64,000 bases of DNA from Aggregatilineales bacterium (lineage in GTDB: Bacteria > Chloroflexota > Anaerolineae > Aggregatilineales > Phototrophicaceae), in the NCBI GenBank assembly GCA_030834905.1, contig JAUQWZ010000006.1, positions 310,001-374,000 on the forward strand. The letters are read 5' to 3'. This document shows, piece after piece, positions 41,409-54,405 of this stretch. The notes under the pieces are model-generated. The model did no database searches, was not told where the DNA came from, and was given only the letters and a program-made list of their open reading frames with translations. Numbering within the stretch: the first letter of the stretch is position 1; each line of letters begins with the position of its first letter. A program made the position numbers and the translations under genes.

Positions 41409-41472
41409 ACAAGTGAAAAGTCGAAAGGAAAGCCTGCTTTTACTTTGCACTTTCAACTTTCCACTTTTAACT
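41409..41472. repeat. dispersed AAGTTGAAAG-type element, copy 3
   Basis: AAGTGAAAAGTCGAAAGG on the left faces TTTGCACTTTCAACTTTCCACTTTT on the right. The right end overlaps the last two codons of the moaD-moaE gene, so its stop codon lies inside the repeat. Confidence 0.65.
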
Positions 41473-42189
41473 GTCCATCTCTCTATCTTCCGTGGTTGGC
41501 AGATAGTGTCCTTCCACCCACGAAGAACCATCAGGACGCACTTCGCGCTTCCAGACCGGCACGATCTCTTTCAGGCGGTCGATACCGTAGCGTGCCGCCT
41601 CAAAACAGCCCTGATCGCGATGGGCGGACGAGCAGGCAATGAGGGTGGTGTTCTGTCCAACCTCCAGCACCCCGACGCGCTGGACGATAGCAATCCCCTG
41701 CACCAGCGACCAGCGCTGGCGGATCTCGCGGGCAACCTGGCGCATCTTATCCAGCGCCATCGCTTCGTAAGCCTCGTACTCCAGCCGCTGCGTTTGCAGC
41801 ACCGCATCCTGCCGCGCCGTCTCGCCGCGCACCATGCCGCTGAACACGCACACCGCACCGGTGCTGGCGACGGTGATCGCCGCGATCACTTCGTCGGTGC
41901 TGAACGGCTGATCCGCCAGCCGGAAGATTTCGGGATACCCCTGCCCGCCGCTGACGGGCGGAAAGAACGCCACTGAATCGCCATCCCTGACAGTATCGGC
42001 GGGAAAGGCGTATTCCTCGTTGACAGCGGAAATTGCCGCCTCAAGGTTGGTCGTTAGCTGCGGAATCCGTTCGCTCATGACCCGGCGCACGTCGGCAACC
42101 AGCGCCGTTTCGCCGGGCAGCGTCAGCGCCACCCGGTTGGTTCCGGCAATATCCTTTAATGTGGCAAACAACAGGACTGTGATTTGCAT
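41467..42189 (-). CDS. molybdopterin synthase, MoaD-MoaE fusion
   Basis: 240 aa. Residues 1-82 are MoaD (MQITVLLFATLKDIAG ... DSVAFFPPVSGG), the sulfur carrier that normally ends in Gly-Gly. Residues 83-240 are MoaE (PEIFRLADQPFSTDEVIAAI, GAVCVFSGMVRGE, LEYEAYEAMALDKM, VPVWKREVRPDG with the catalytic Lys). Together they convert cPMP to molybdopterin. In the fusion the Gly81-Gly82 pair is internal, so the protein must be cleaved, as shown for MoaX of mycobacteria, to free the thiocarboxylate. Follows moaC by 33 nt. Confidence 0.92.
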   Translation of the reverse strand: MQITVLLFATLKDIAGTNRVALTLPGETALVADVRRVMSERIPQLTTNLEAAISAVNEEYAFPADTVRDGDSVAFFPPVSGGQGYPEIFRLADQPFSTDEVIAAITVASTGAVCVFSGMVRGETARQDAVLQTQRLEYEAYEAMALDKMRQVAREIRQRWSLVQGIAIVQRVGVLEVGQNTTLIACSSAHRDQGCFEAARYGIDRLKEIVPVWKREVRPDGSSWVEGHYLPTTEDREMDS

Positions 42190-42222
42190 AGCTCTCTTCT
42201 TCGCGTCCTCTGCGGTTTTCGT

Positions 42223-42711
42223 CTATTCATCTTCGGGCGCGGCGTAATCGCCGTGAACGCCGCCGCGTTTCTCCAGCAGCCGGATATCGCTCAGACGCAT
42301 CGAACGGTCAACAGCTTTCGCCATATCGTAGATCGTCAGCGCCGCCACGCTCACCGCCGTCAGTGCTTCCATCTCCACGCCGGTCTTGCCGACTGTTCGC
42401 GCCGTCGCCGTGATTCGCGCCGCGCTTGCGTCTTCGTCAAGCACGATCTCAACCTCGATCTGGCTGAGCGCAATCGGGTGACACAGCGGAATCAGCTCGC
42501 TGGCGCGCTTCGCCGCCATGATTCCGGCGATGCGGGCAATGGTCAGCACGTCGCCCTTTTTCACTGCGCCGTCGCGGATCAGCCGCAGCGTTTCCGGCTG
42601 CATATACACCGATCCCGCCGCCACCGCCCGGCGCTCGCTGTCGGGCTTATCGCCCACGTCCACCATGCGCGCCCTGCCCTGCTCGTCTAAATGGGTTAGC
42701 TGATCGTCCAC
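42223..42711 (-). CDS. moaC: cyclic pyranopterin monophosphate synthase
   Basis: 162 aa from GTG 42711, with a near-perfect AGGAGG 6 nt upstream; the frame is open for 450 more codons upstream only because it runs antisense to tnpB. MoaC makes cPMP from the 3',8-cyclo-GTP product of MoaA. Marks: [39 protein letters not shown] and [25 protein letters not shown] with the Lys-Thr/Asp active site. An IS element begins about 45 nt before the start codon and has probably replaced the native promoter region. Confidence 0.94.
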   Translation of the reverse strand: MDDQLTHLDEQGRARMVDVGDKPDSERRAVAAGSVYMQPETLRLIRDGAVKKGDVLTIARIAGIMAAKRASELIPLCHPIALSQIEVEIVLDEDASAARITATARTVGKTGVEMEALTAVSVAALTIYDMAKAVDRSMRLSDIRLLEKRGGVHGDYAAPEDE

Positions 42712-42755
42712 TGGCAGCCTCCTGAGACAGACATTATCGAAAAAGCGCCGTAAAA

Positions 42756-44058
42756 CCCCCAGCTTTAGCTGTGGGGATATAAGGCGTAAGGCGTTGCAAA
42801 ACAGACCAGTTGTGCTAGAATACGAGAAATGCCAGTCGCGGAGTTGTCGCTCCCACTGGCTCTCCAACCATAGTGGGGTTAGAGTGTAAACGATTCTATC
42901 ACCATTCACACGATGTACAAATACCGCTTGTATCGCTGCGATAAGAAAGATCGGAAGCTGCGGCACAAGCTGTTTGTTGCGTCTACGATCTGGAATCATT
43001 TCATCGCCCTGCAACGTCGCTACTACCGCCTGACGGGGAAATACATCTCGCTCTATGAGATGAACAGGCATGTCCTGAAACTCCGCAAGACGCAGCGCTT
43101 CGCCTTGTGGCGCGACTTGTACTCTCAATGCTGTCAGGATGTGTGTCGGCGGGTGGACGATGCCTACCAGCGCTTCTTCAACAAGTTGGCGAAGCGCCCG
43201 CCAAAGTTCAGGAAAGCGCGGCGCTATTCGTCGTTCACCTTCCCGCAGTCGGGCTACAAAGTCGAGGAGAATGTCGTCACGATTGACGGCGTGACATACA
43301 AGTTTGTGAAGCACCGTGAGCTTGGCGGGCAAATCAAGACGCTCACCGTCAAGCGCGATGCTGCCGGGCGGTTGTGGCTGGTCTTTAGTGTCGTTGAGAA
43401 CCTGCAAATCGACCCATCCAGCACGGGTAAAAGCGGCGGATTCGATTTCGGTTTGAAAACGTTCCCGACCGACGATGAAGGCAGAAGCTACGGCAATCCA
43501 CAGTTCTTCACGCAGAACATCCGCAAAACCCGCCAGCTCAACCGCCAGCTTTCGCGCAAGGTTGAAGGCTCGAAGCGGTGCAAGCGAGCGAAGCGGGCGT
43601 TGGCAAAGCACAGCGCGGATGTGGCGAACGCGCGGCGAGACTTTCACTTCAAGCTGGCGCATCGGCTGTGTGATGAATACGACGTGCTGTGCTTTGAAGA
43701 CTTGAACCTGCAAGGCATGAAAGCGCTGTGGGGACGTAAGGTGAGCGATCTTGGCTTTGCCAGCTTCATGAACATCCTCGAATGGGTGGCGTTCAAGCGC
43801 GGTAAGCGGGTTGTCAAAATTGACCGCTTCCTGCCGACGACGAAAACCTGTTCGGGTTGTGGACAAAAGCATCCCCTCACTTTGCGAGACAGAACGTTGG
43901 CATGTGACTGCGGCTTGACGATTGACCGCGACCACAACGCCGCCATCAATATCAAAACCGCCGGGGCATCGGCGGTCTACCGGAGCGAGCGTAAGTCGCG
44001 GGTTCGCCTGCGCTCTCGTGTTGAGGGTAGAAGCCCCCGCCTTTAGGCGTGGGGAGTA
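42756..44058 (+). mobile_element. IS200/IS605-superfamily element of IS1341 type (tnpB only)
   Basis: Carries one gene, tnpB; no TnpA (Y1 transposase) frame is present in the 157-nt left arm. Both ends have a similar subterminal hairpin: CCCCCAGCTTTAGCTGTGGGG at 42756-42776 and CCCCCGCCTTTAGGCGTGGGG at 44034-44054, in the same orientation, as in IS605-type ends. Exact cleavage sites are not fixed by terminal repeats; 44058 is an estimate. The 3' end of tnpB and the right hairpin should form the omega RNA scaffold, with the guide read from host DNA just beyond 44058. It lies between moaC and ftsY. Confidence 0.75.
42913..44046 (+). CDS. tnpB: TnpB, RNA-guided nuclease of an IS1341-type element
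   Basis: 377 aa. Helix-rich N-terminal domain ([32 protein letters not shown]). The split RuvC nuclease appears intact: GFDFGLKTF (Asp178), [10 protein letters not shown] (Glu262) and [11 protein letters not shown] at the end. A zinc finger lies between the last two (CSGCG at 313-317, CDCG at 331-334). Family members use an RNA made from the element's right end to cut DNA next to a short target-adjacent motif, which restores the element at its donor site. The stop codon lies inside the right-end hairpin (44034-44054), as expected for this type. Confidence 0.92.
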   Translation: MYKYRLYRCDKKDRKLRHKLFVASTIWNHFIALQRRYYRLTGKYISLYEMNRHVLKLRKTQRFALWRDLYSQCCQDVCRRVDDAYQRFFNKLAKRPPKFRKARRYSSFTFPQSGYKVEENVVTIDGVTYKFVKHRELGGQIKTLTVKRDAAGRLWLVFSVVENLQIDPSSTGKSGGFDFGLKTFPTDDEGRSYGNPQFFTQNIRKTRQLNRQLSRKVEGSKRCKRAKRALAKHSADVANARRDFHFKLAHRLCDEYDVLCFEDLNLQGMKALWGRKVSDLGFASFMNILEWVAFKRGKRVVKIDRFLPTTKTCSGCGQKHPLTLRDRTLACDCGLTIDRDHNAAINIKTAGASAVYRSERKSRVRLRSRVEGRSPRL

Positions 44059-44082
44059 TGTCACACCGCCGCATGTTTAATC

Positions 44083-44112
44083 TTGTTTCAAGACCTCATT
44101 CCATTGTAGAAT
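44083..44112 (+). promoter_or_regulatory. probable promoter of ftsY
   Basis: TTGTTT at 44083-44088 and TAGAAT at 44107-44112 with an 18-nt spacer, just downstream of the IS right end. Transcription would begin about 45 nt before the ftsY start. Confidence 0.4.
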
Positions 44113-44166
44113 CAGCCGCGGTTAGCCCCCGTTCTCGTCAGCATTCTACCGATGGAGTGACCAGCG

Positions 44167-45072
44167 TTGAGTATATTTCGCAGCGGCATGTCAAAAACCC
44201 GACAGTCTTTTTTCGGGCGAATTTCGCAGCTACTCGGCAGCACTGATATTGACGATGATACCTGGGACGATATGGAGGCGCTGCTGATTCAGGCGGATCT
44301 CGGCGTCGATACCACCCGCGCCGTCGTCGCCGACGTGAAGGCGCGGGTGCGACGCGAAGGTATGACCAAAAGCGATCAGATTCAGCCCGCGTTGAAGGCG
44401 ACGCTGCGCAGCCTGCTCAAAGACCCGCCGACGCTGAATATCAGCGGGCGTCCGCTGTCGATCATGCTGATCGTCGGCGTGAACGGCTCTGGCAAGACCA
44501 CCACCATTGGCAAGCTTGCCTACCGGTTGAGCACCGTCAACCAGCGAAAGGTTTTTCTGGCGGCGGGCGACACCTTCCGCGCGGCGGCGATTGAGCAGCT
44601 TCAGCAGTGGGGCGAGCGCGTCGGCGTGCCGGTGGTCGCCAACAAGCCCGGCTCTGACCCTGCCGCCGTTGTTTATGACGCCGCCGTTTCGGCGAACGCG
44701 CGCGGGCGCGACGTGCTGATCGTCGATACCGCCGGTCGGCTGCACACCAATTACAACCTGATGGAAGAGCTGACCAAGATTAAGGCTGTCTCGCAGAAAG
44801 TGATACCCGATGCGCCGCACGAAGTGCTGCTGGTGCTGGATGGCACCACCGGACAGAACGCGCTTCAGCAGGCGCAGAAGTTCCGCGAAGCAGTGGACGT
44901 GACCGGCGTGATCGTGACCAAGCTGGACAGCACCGCCAAAGGCGGCATGATCTTCGCGATTAATCACGACCTGGGACTGCCGATACATTACATTGGGTTG
45001 GGCGAAAAGATCGACGATCTGGTGCTCTTCAGACCCGATTATTTCGTTGACAGCCTGTTTGATGAAGATTAG
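44167..45072 (+). CDS. ftsY: signal recognition particle receptor FtsY
   Basis: 301 aa. GTPase that docks SRP-ribosome complexes at the membrane. NG domain only, with no long acidic A domain (common outside Proteobacteria): GVNGSGKTTTIGKLA (G1), AGDTFRAAAIEQLQ, LIVDTAGRLHTN (G3), TKLDSTAKGG (G4), and the C-terminal YIGLGEKIDDLVLF. Start TTG 44167 with GGAG 10 nt upstream; ATG 44188 is an alternative. prfB follows 12 nt later and the pair is probably one transcript. Confidence 0.95.
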   Translation: MSIFRSGMSKTRQSFFGRISQLLGSTDIDDDTWDDMEALLIQADLGVDTTRAVVADVKARVRREGMTKSDQIQPALKATLRSLLKDPPTLNISGRPLSIMLIVGVNGSGKTTTIGKLAYRLSTVNQRKVFLAAGDTFRAAAIEQLQQWGERVGVPVVANKPGSDPAAVVYDAAVSANARGRDVLIVDTAGRLHTNYNLMEELTKIKAVSQKVIPDAPHEVLLVLDGTTGQNALQQAQKFREAVDVTGVIVTKLDSTAKGGMIFAINHDLGLPIHYIGLGEKIDDLVLFRPDYFVDSLFDED

Positions 45073-45084
45073 TTCGGATTGGCA

Positions 45085-46206
45085 ATGGAATCATTGATTA
45101 CAACGTTGGAAGGCATGAAGACCGAAATTGATGGTCTGATGCAGCGCCTGGATATTGAAGGCAAACGGCAGCGCGCTGAACAGCTTGAGGCACAGGCAGC
45201 CGCGCCTGATTTCTGGTCAAATCCCGACGCGGCGCAAAAGACAATGCAGGACATGTCGAAGCTCAAAGCCGAGGTGGATCACTGGCGCGGCGTAGCATCC
45301 CACTTGGATGACGTCCTCGAACTGGCGCAAATGGAAGACGAAAGCCTGGATGCTGAACTGACTCAGGAAGTCGAGACGCTCAAAGCATCCGTCGAGCGCT
45401 TGTCGCTCCAGACCATGCTCTCAGGACCGTATGACAGCGAGCCTGCTATCCTCGGCATCCACGCGGGCGCGGGCGGCACCGACTCGCAGGACTGGGCGCA
45501 GATGCTGGAACGCATGTATCTGCGCTGGGCGGAAGACAACGGCTACAAGGTCGAAGTGCTGGAACGGATGGAAGGCGAAGAAGCGGGCGTCAAGAGCGTC
45601 ACCATGTCGATCAAGGGGGATTACGCCTACGGCTACCTGCAAAGCGAGCAGGGCGTTCACCGCCTCGTCCGCATCAGCCCGTTTGACGCCGCCAAGCGCC
45701 GCCATACCTCGTTCGTCAAGGTCGAATTGTGGCCCGATATTCAGGGCAACATTCAGGTTGACGTGAACGAAAAAGACCTGAAGATCGAAACCTATCGTTC
45801 CAGCGGCGCGGGTGGTCAGAACGTGCAGAAGAACGAAACGGCGGTACGCATCACCCACCTGCCCAGCGGCGTGGTGGTGCAGTGCCAGAACCAGCGCAGT
45901 ATGACCCAGAACCGCGAGCGCGCCATGCAAATCCTTAAGGCGCGGCTGTTCGAGTTGGAGCGCAAGAAACGCGACGTCGAACTTGCTTCGCTCAAGGGCG
46001 AGAATGTCAACGCTGAATGGGGCAACCAGATTCGTTCGTATGTGCTCCACCCGTATCACGTCGTTAAAGACCATCGCACCGGCTATGAAGACGGCAACAC
46101 CGACGCGGTGCTGAATGGGCGGCTGACGCCGTTCATGGAAGCCTACCTGCGCGCCAACGTCAACGGTGGTTTCGTCCCGGCAGCCGCCGAGGCGGACGAT
46201 CTCTAG
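45085..46206 (+). CDS. prfB: peptide chain release factor 2
   Basis: 373 aa from ATG 45085; TTG 45079 is possible. Terminates translation at UGA and UAA. GGQ motif in SSGAGGQNVQKNETAVR; the stop-codon-reading SPF motif in VRISPFDAAKRRH. Helical domain 1 at about 1-110. The programmed +1 frameshift (in-frame TGA near codon 25) found in most bacterial prfB genes is absent: codons 15-27 read straight through ...LMQRLDIEGKRQ.... It is therefore not autoregulated in the usual way. Confidence 0.95.
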   Translation: MESLITTLEGMKTEIDGLMQRLDIEGKRQRAEQLEAQAAAPDFWSNPDAAQKTMQDMSKLKAEVDHWRGVASHLDDVLELAQMEDESLDAELTQEVETLKASVERLSLQTMLSGPYDSEPAILGIHAGAGGTDSQDWAQMLERMYLRWAEDNGYKVEVLERMEGEEAGVKSVTMSIKGDYAYGYLQSEQGVHRLVRISPFDAAKRRHTSFVKVELWPDIQGNIQVDVNEKDLKIETYRSSGAGGQNVQKNETAVRITHLPSGVVVQCQNQRSMTQNRERAMQILKARLFELERKKRDVELASLKGENVNAEWGNQIRSYVLHPYHVVKDHRTGYEDGNTDAVLNGRLTPFMEAYLRANVNGGFVPAAAEADDL

Positions 46207-46234
46207 CCTTTCACATTGTAACTCTGTAGACCGC

Positions 46235-46260
46235 AGGGGCGCGGCAGCGGGCTGCGCCCT
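46235..46260. repeat. GGGGCGC/GCGCCC imperfect palindrome
   Basis: AGGGGCGCGGCAGC faces GCTGCGCCCT with a 4-nt bulge. It resembles the elements at 35714 and 63825. It lies in the 73-nt gap between prfB and the phosphoesterase gene. Confidence 0.45.
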
Positions 46261-46279
46261 CGTCATTTCTGGAGTGCTC

Positions 46280-47152
46280 ATGAACGCCCCGCGCGCCGCT
46301 GCGATTGGACTCATCTCTGACACCCACGCTCCTGAACGCTGCCGAGAACTGCCCGCAGCGATATTCGATACCCTCGCAGGAGTCGATGTGATCCTCCATG
46401 CAGGCGACGTCGGCGAATTATGGGTGCTGGATCGCTTGAGCGAGATTGCGCCCGTTATCGCCGTACACGGCAACGACGAAACGGCTGAAGCAAAGGCGGC
46501 GCTGCCCTATCTGCAAACGGTAAGCGTCGCCGGACATCGGATTGTACTCACCCATGCCCACTATCCTGACCTCGCTGAAGAAATGGAAAGCCGCAAGGAA
46601 GACCGCTGGGAGCCAAAGCTGAACTTCCGGGCGACGCTGGGGAAACAACACGGCGCAGCCATCGTCGTCTACGGACATACGCATATCCCGATGCAGCTTG
46701 AATGGGAAGGCGTCCTGCTGATCAACCCCGGCGCGATTGCTTCGGGCAGCGGCTTTACAAGGCAGCTCATGCGCGGCGTCGCCAAACTGCATCTTACACC
46801 CAACGCACAACCCCGCGTGGAGCATTTCGATCTGCGCGATCCGTCGCAGCCCTACACCCCCGCGTTTGATTATCAGGCAGGTTTTCGGCATACCCACCTG
46901 CCCACCTATCAATCGATCATCGCGCCGGAACTGGAAACAATGCTCGAATGGCTGCGCGCGGAAGTATACCCGCTGGCACCGCAGCCGCTTCTTAAGGCGC
47001 TTCACAGCGTCGCGCACCGCTGCTGGTCAGGCGAGCAGGAGCAGATTACCCCTGCCGATGTGGCTGCCGAAGCACAGCGCAACCCCGACATTCCCGCGGC
47101 GGTGGTCAGCAAGCTGCGCGAATCGCCTGTATTCGCTTCCTATTTTGCATAG
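46280..47152 (+). CDS. metallophosphoesterase (calcineurin-like, YfcE-type core)
   Basis: 290 aa, ATG 46280 with GGAG 5 nt upstream. Dinuclear metal motifs in order: GLISDTHAPE, ILHAGDVGE, VHGNDE, THAHYP and YGHTHIP, then INPGAIASGSG. The first 170 residues are the YfcE/MJ0936-like phosphodiesterase core. The last about 110 (HLPTYQSIIAPELETMLEWL ... ADVAAEAQRNPDIPAAVVSKL) are an extra helical domain not usual in YfcE. The substrate is unknown; a cyclic nucleotide or nucleic-acid phosphodiester is plausible. Ends directly at a terminator. Confidence 0.87.
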   Translation: MNAPRAAAIGLISDTHAPERCRELPAAIFDTLAGVDVILHAGDVGELWVLDRLSEIAPVIAVHGNDETAEAKAALPYLQTVSVAGHRIVLTHAHYPDLAEEMESRKEDRWEPKLNFRATLGKQHGAAIVVYGHTHIPMQLEWEGVLLINPGAIASGSGFTRQLMRGVAKLHLTPNAQPRVEHFDLRDPSQPYTPAFDYQAGFRHTHLPTYQSIIAPELETMLEWLRAEVYPLAPQPLLKALHSVAHRCWSGEQEQITPADVAAEAQRNPDIPAAVVSKLRESPVFASYFA

Positions 47153-47179
47153 GGCGACTCGGTGAGTCGCCCGTTTTTT
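47152..47179 (+). terminator. Rho-independent terminator
   Basis: GGGCGACT (47152-47159) pairs with AGTCGCCC (47165-47172), loop CGGTG, tail GTTTTTT. The stem begins at the last base of the phosphoesterase stop codon. Confidence 0.92.
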
Positions 47180-47231
47180 ATTCTCATACCCTACTGTGTC
47201 CCGGTGGTTCGCCGTTGTTCTCTTCTCTTCT

Positions 47232-47261
47232 TTGCGCCTTACTGCTGCTTTGCTGTATGCT
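47232..47261 (+). promoter_or_regulatory. possible promoter of the CHAT gene
   Basis: TTGCGC at 47232-47237 and TATGCT at 47256-47261 with an 18-nt spacer; transcription would begin about 37 nt before the GTG start. Both boxes deviate from consensus. Confidence 0.3.
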
Positions 47262-47304
47262 AAACGCTGTAGCGCGGTTTCATTTCTAACCGGGAATAAA
47301 CTTT

Positions 47305-49419
47305 GTGAGCTACCTTAATTTTGTCATTGAGCTTTCCGCGCTGCCTGCGCCGGTGCCTGCACAGGCACGCTACCGCATCAGCGTCAGTTCGCCCATTGGC
47401 GAAGCAGCGGTCGATGTAGACAGCCCGTTTTCGGCGGCAGACATCGAGCGCTATCTGGCGGTGCTGGGCAGAGAGCAGCCGGGGACCACCCGCGCCCAGG
47501 AATCGCAGACCGCCCGCGAATTTGGCGACCGCATCTTCAACTTCCTGATTCGCAACAACGAGGACATCAACGCCGCTTACTTTGCCAGCCTCGAACGCGC
47601 GGGTAACAACGGTCTGCGCATTCGCCTGTCGCTGGAAAACGCGGGTGAATTAGCGCGCCTGCCGTGGGAATATCTGCGCGATCCCAACCGCGAGTTCCTC
47701 GCCCTCTCGCGCAGCACGCCGGTCGTCCGCTATTCGCAGCAGCTTACCCTGCGCCGCCCGCTGAACATCACCATTCCGCTGCGGGTGCTGGTGATGATTT
47801 CCACGCCCAAAGGGCTGCCGGAACTGGACGTAGAGGGCGAGTGGCAGCGCCTGAACGAAGCCACTGCCGATCTTCAACGGCGCGGCTTGCTGCTGCTGGA
47901 ACGGCTCGACAGCGCCACGCTGATCGATTTGCAGCGCAAGCTGCGTGCCGGTGAATATCACGTCTTCCACTTCATCGGGCACAGCGATTTCAACGCCACT
48001 ACCCAGCAGGGCGTGCTGGTGTTCGAGGACGAACTCGACCCCGACAAAGCCAAAATCATCACTGGCGCAGCGCTTGGGCGCGAACTGGGCGAAGAAAACA
48101 CCATCCGTCTGGTCGTCATGAATTCCTGCCACAGCGCCCAGCGCCCTGACGGCGACGCGCTGGCGGGCATCGCCAGCGGTCTGGTCACGCGCGGCATTCC
48201 AGCGGTCGTCGCCATGCAGTTCGCCATTACCGATTCCGCCGCGAAAGCCTTTGCCGAGGAGTTCTACCGGGCGATCTCCGAATCGCTGCCCATCGACAGC
48301 GCCGTGAGCGAAGCCCGCCGCGCCATCGCCAACCGCGTGGGCAGCATTGAATGGGCGACGCCGGTGCTCTATATGCGCTCGGACGACGGCGTGCTGTTTA
48401 CGCAGACGCAGACCATGCCCGCCGTACCGCAAAAAACGCGCTTCACGCGACGCGATATCATCGCCGGAATTGGCGCGCTGGTGGCGCTCACTCTGCTGGT
48501 GGGGCTGCTCTACGCCGTCTCGCCGTCGATCTTTGGCGGCACAACCAGCACGCCAACGCCCGCCATCACGCCAACTGCGACCAACCTGCCCGACCTTCTG
48601 GTCAGCGCCATGCGGGTTTCGCCCACCTCACCGCGACCGGGACAGATCTTCCGCATGAGCGTGACCATCACCAACGTGGGTACGGCAAACTCCGGCGCGT
48701 TCACCTATGGCTGGGACGCCAGCCTGAATCCGCCTGAACAGCTTCTTTCCTACACCAGCCGCGTGGATAACATCCCGCCAGGCTCGTCGCGCAACGTGAC
48801 CTTTCCCTTCAGCTACGGCTGGTGGGGTACCTACAGCAGCCAGCTTCGGGTCGATCTGGACAGCGAGGTACAGGAGAGCGACGAGCGAAACAACACCAAG
48901 TTGTTCAACCTTCAACTGGCGGACGTGCCTTTTGAAATCGACTTCTCGCTGCTGCCTACCAACGAAGTCGTTAGTCCGCCCTATACCCTGAGCAGCGATG
49001 AGTTTATCCCGTGGAATCTGTTGTTCACCGTCAACGAGCCTTCCCGACCAGAGTGCGCCAATACCTCGCTTCAGTTGGCGGAGGTCGATGGCGATATCGT
49101 CATGCTGCCTGCGGCAATCGCGCCCCTGCCCGCGCAGTGCGAAATCCAGACGCTCAGCATCACGGTGCTGCGACGCCCTGCCAGCCGGATGGATATCGGA
49201 CTGATTCCGTTTATCGACGGCGACGCCAGCCTGAGCTTTTTTGCCGATACCCTGGGAACGGTATCTGTGCTGAACACGACCACGCCGGTCGTCGCGGGCG
49301 AACCGGTGGTAATCACGTCCGTCGGCAGCCTGGCGCAGCAGATCAGCCGCGTGGACATCCGTCTGACCAACCAGCCGGTGCGGCTCACCAGCCTGACGCT
49401 GTCGCCACCGGCACGTTGA
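47305..49419 (+). CDS. membrane-anchored CHAT-domain (caspase-like) protein with CARDB ectodomain
   Basis: 704 aa, GTG start. CHAT protease fold at about 60-365 with the catalytic pair His226 (FHFIGHSDF) and Cys275 (VMNSCHSA), and typical LPWEYLRDP and GIPAVVAMQFAITD. One TM helix at about 386-405. A Thr/Pro linker (TSTPTPAITPTATNL) leads to a CARDB/Ig-like domain at about 430-540 (VTITNVGTANSG ... ESDERNN) and a further beta domain. The protease would face the cytosol and the CARDB part the outside, so it looks like a transmembrane sensor-protease. The regulator or substrate is not in the window. CHAT proteases elsewhere act in bacterial cell death and immunity; that role here is only a possibility. 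Confidence 0.85.
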   Translation: MSYLNFVIELSALPAPVPAQARYRISVSSPIGEAAVDVDSPFSAADIERYLAVLGREQPGTTRAQESQTAREFGDRIFNFLIRNNEDINAAYFASLERAGNNGLRIRLSLENAGELARLPWEYLRDPNREFLALSRSTPVVRYSQQLTLRRPLNITIPLRVLVMISTPKGLPELDVEGEWQRLNEATADLQRRGLLLLERLDSATLIDLQRKLRAGEYHVFHFIGHSDFNATTQQGVLVFEDELDPDKAKIITGAALGRELGEENTIRLVVMNSCHSAQRPDGDALAGIASGLVTRGIPAVVAMQFAITDSAAKAFAEEFYRAISESLPIDSAVSEARRAIANRVGSIEWATPVLYMRSDDGVLFTQTQTMPAVPQKTRFTRRDIIAGIGALVALTLLVGLLYAVSPSIFGGTTSTPTPAITPTATNLPDLLVSAMRVSPTSPRPGQIFRMSVTITNVGTANSGAFTYGWDASLNPPEQLLSYTSRVDNIPPGSSRNVTFPFSYGWWGTYSSQLRVDLDSEVQESDERNNTKLFNLQLADVPFEIDFSLLPTNEVVSPPYTLSSDEFIPWNLLFTVNEPSRPECANTSLQLAEVDGDIVMLPAAIAPLPAQCEIQTLSITVLRRPASRMDIGLIPFIDGDASLSFFADTLGTVSVLNTTTPVVAGEPVVITSVGSLAQQISRVDIRLTNQPVRLTSLTLSPPAR

Positions 49420-49444
49420 CAGGTCAAAAAAACTGGATTATAGT
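49416..49444 (+). promoter_or_regulatory. rpoC promoter P1 (sigma-70 type)
   Basis: TTGACA at 49416-49421 overlaps the stop codon of the CHAT gene. TATAGT at 49439-49444 follows after exactly 17 nt. This is a near-consensus housekeeping promoter. An ATG of a 22-codon frame lies at 49451, where transcription would begin. Confidence 0.8.
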
Positions 49445-49502
49445 GTATAAATGCACTCACTGTGGTGCAGGAAATTTACCCCTGGAATCATACTCTCTCA
49501 CC

Positions 49503-49531
49503 TTGACACAGCGGCTTAAGGTGTATACAAT
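49503..49531 (+). promoter_or_regulatory. rpoC promoter P2 (sigma-70 type)
   Basis: TTGACA at 49503-49508 and TACAAT at 49526-49531, 17-nt spacer. It lies 87 nt downstream of P1 in the same orientation. The leader from P2 to the rpoC start is about 180 nt. The rest of the 301-nt gap 49420-49720 has no gene of note. Confidence 0.8.
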
Positions 49532-49720
49532 ACTGGCTTGAATGGAAACTCTCGCGCTCACTTCCTAACGGACGCAGCGGTGGAACAGCGATTCCACACG
49601 CTGTTTTGTCGTCTGTGGGCGCTGCATTGAGGCGGCAATGTGTTCATACGATAATCCCGCCGGGAATCCAGACCGAGATTGACAGTTTTATAGTGGTTGT
49701 AGCGCAGAGGAGGTTACGCC

Positions 49721-54304
<4,584 letters not shown>

Positions 54305-54370
54305 GCGGCATTGACACTGGCACGCAGCCAGAATGTCAACTCAGGCTAATCGGCTACTGATTGACTTTGG

Positions 54371-54405
54371 AAAAGGCGGGATGTGATGAACATCCCGCCT
54401 TTTCT
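54371..54405 (+). terminator. Rho-independent terminator of rpoC
   Basis: AAAAGGCGGGATGT (54371-54384) pairs perfectly with ACATCCCGCCTTTT (54390-54403), loop GATGA. 14-bp stem ending in TTTT, 67 nt after the rpoC stop. Confidence 0.92.

Noticed and set aside
42777..42912. Search for a TnpA gene in the left arm of the IS
   Set aside because: Only 136 nt before the tnpB start; no frame long enough for a Y1 transposase on either strand.
42712..44064. Upstream extension of the moaC frame to 613 codons on the minus strand
   Set aside because: It runs antisense through tnpB; the sequence has no MoaC similarity there, and AGGAGG plus GTG at 42711 gives the true start.
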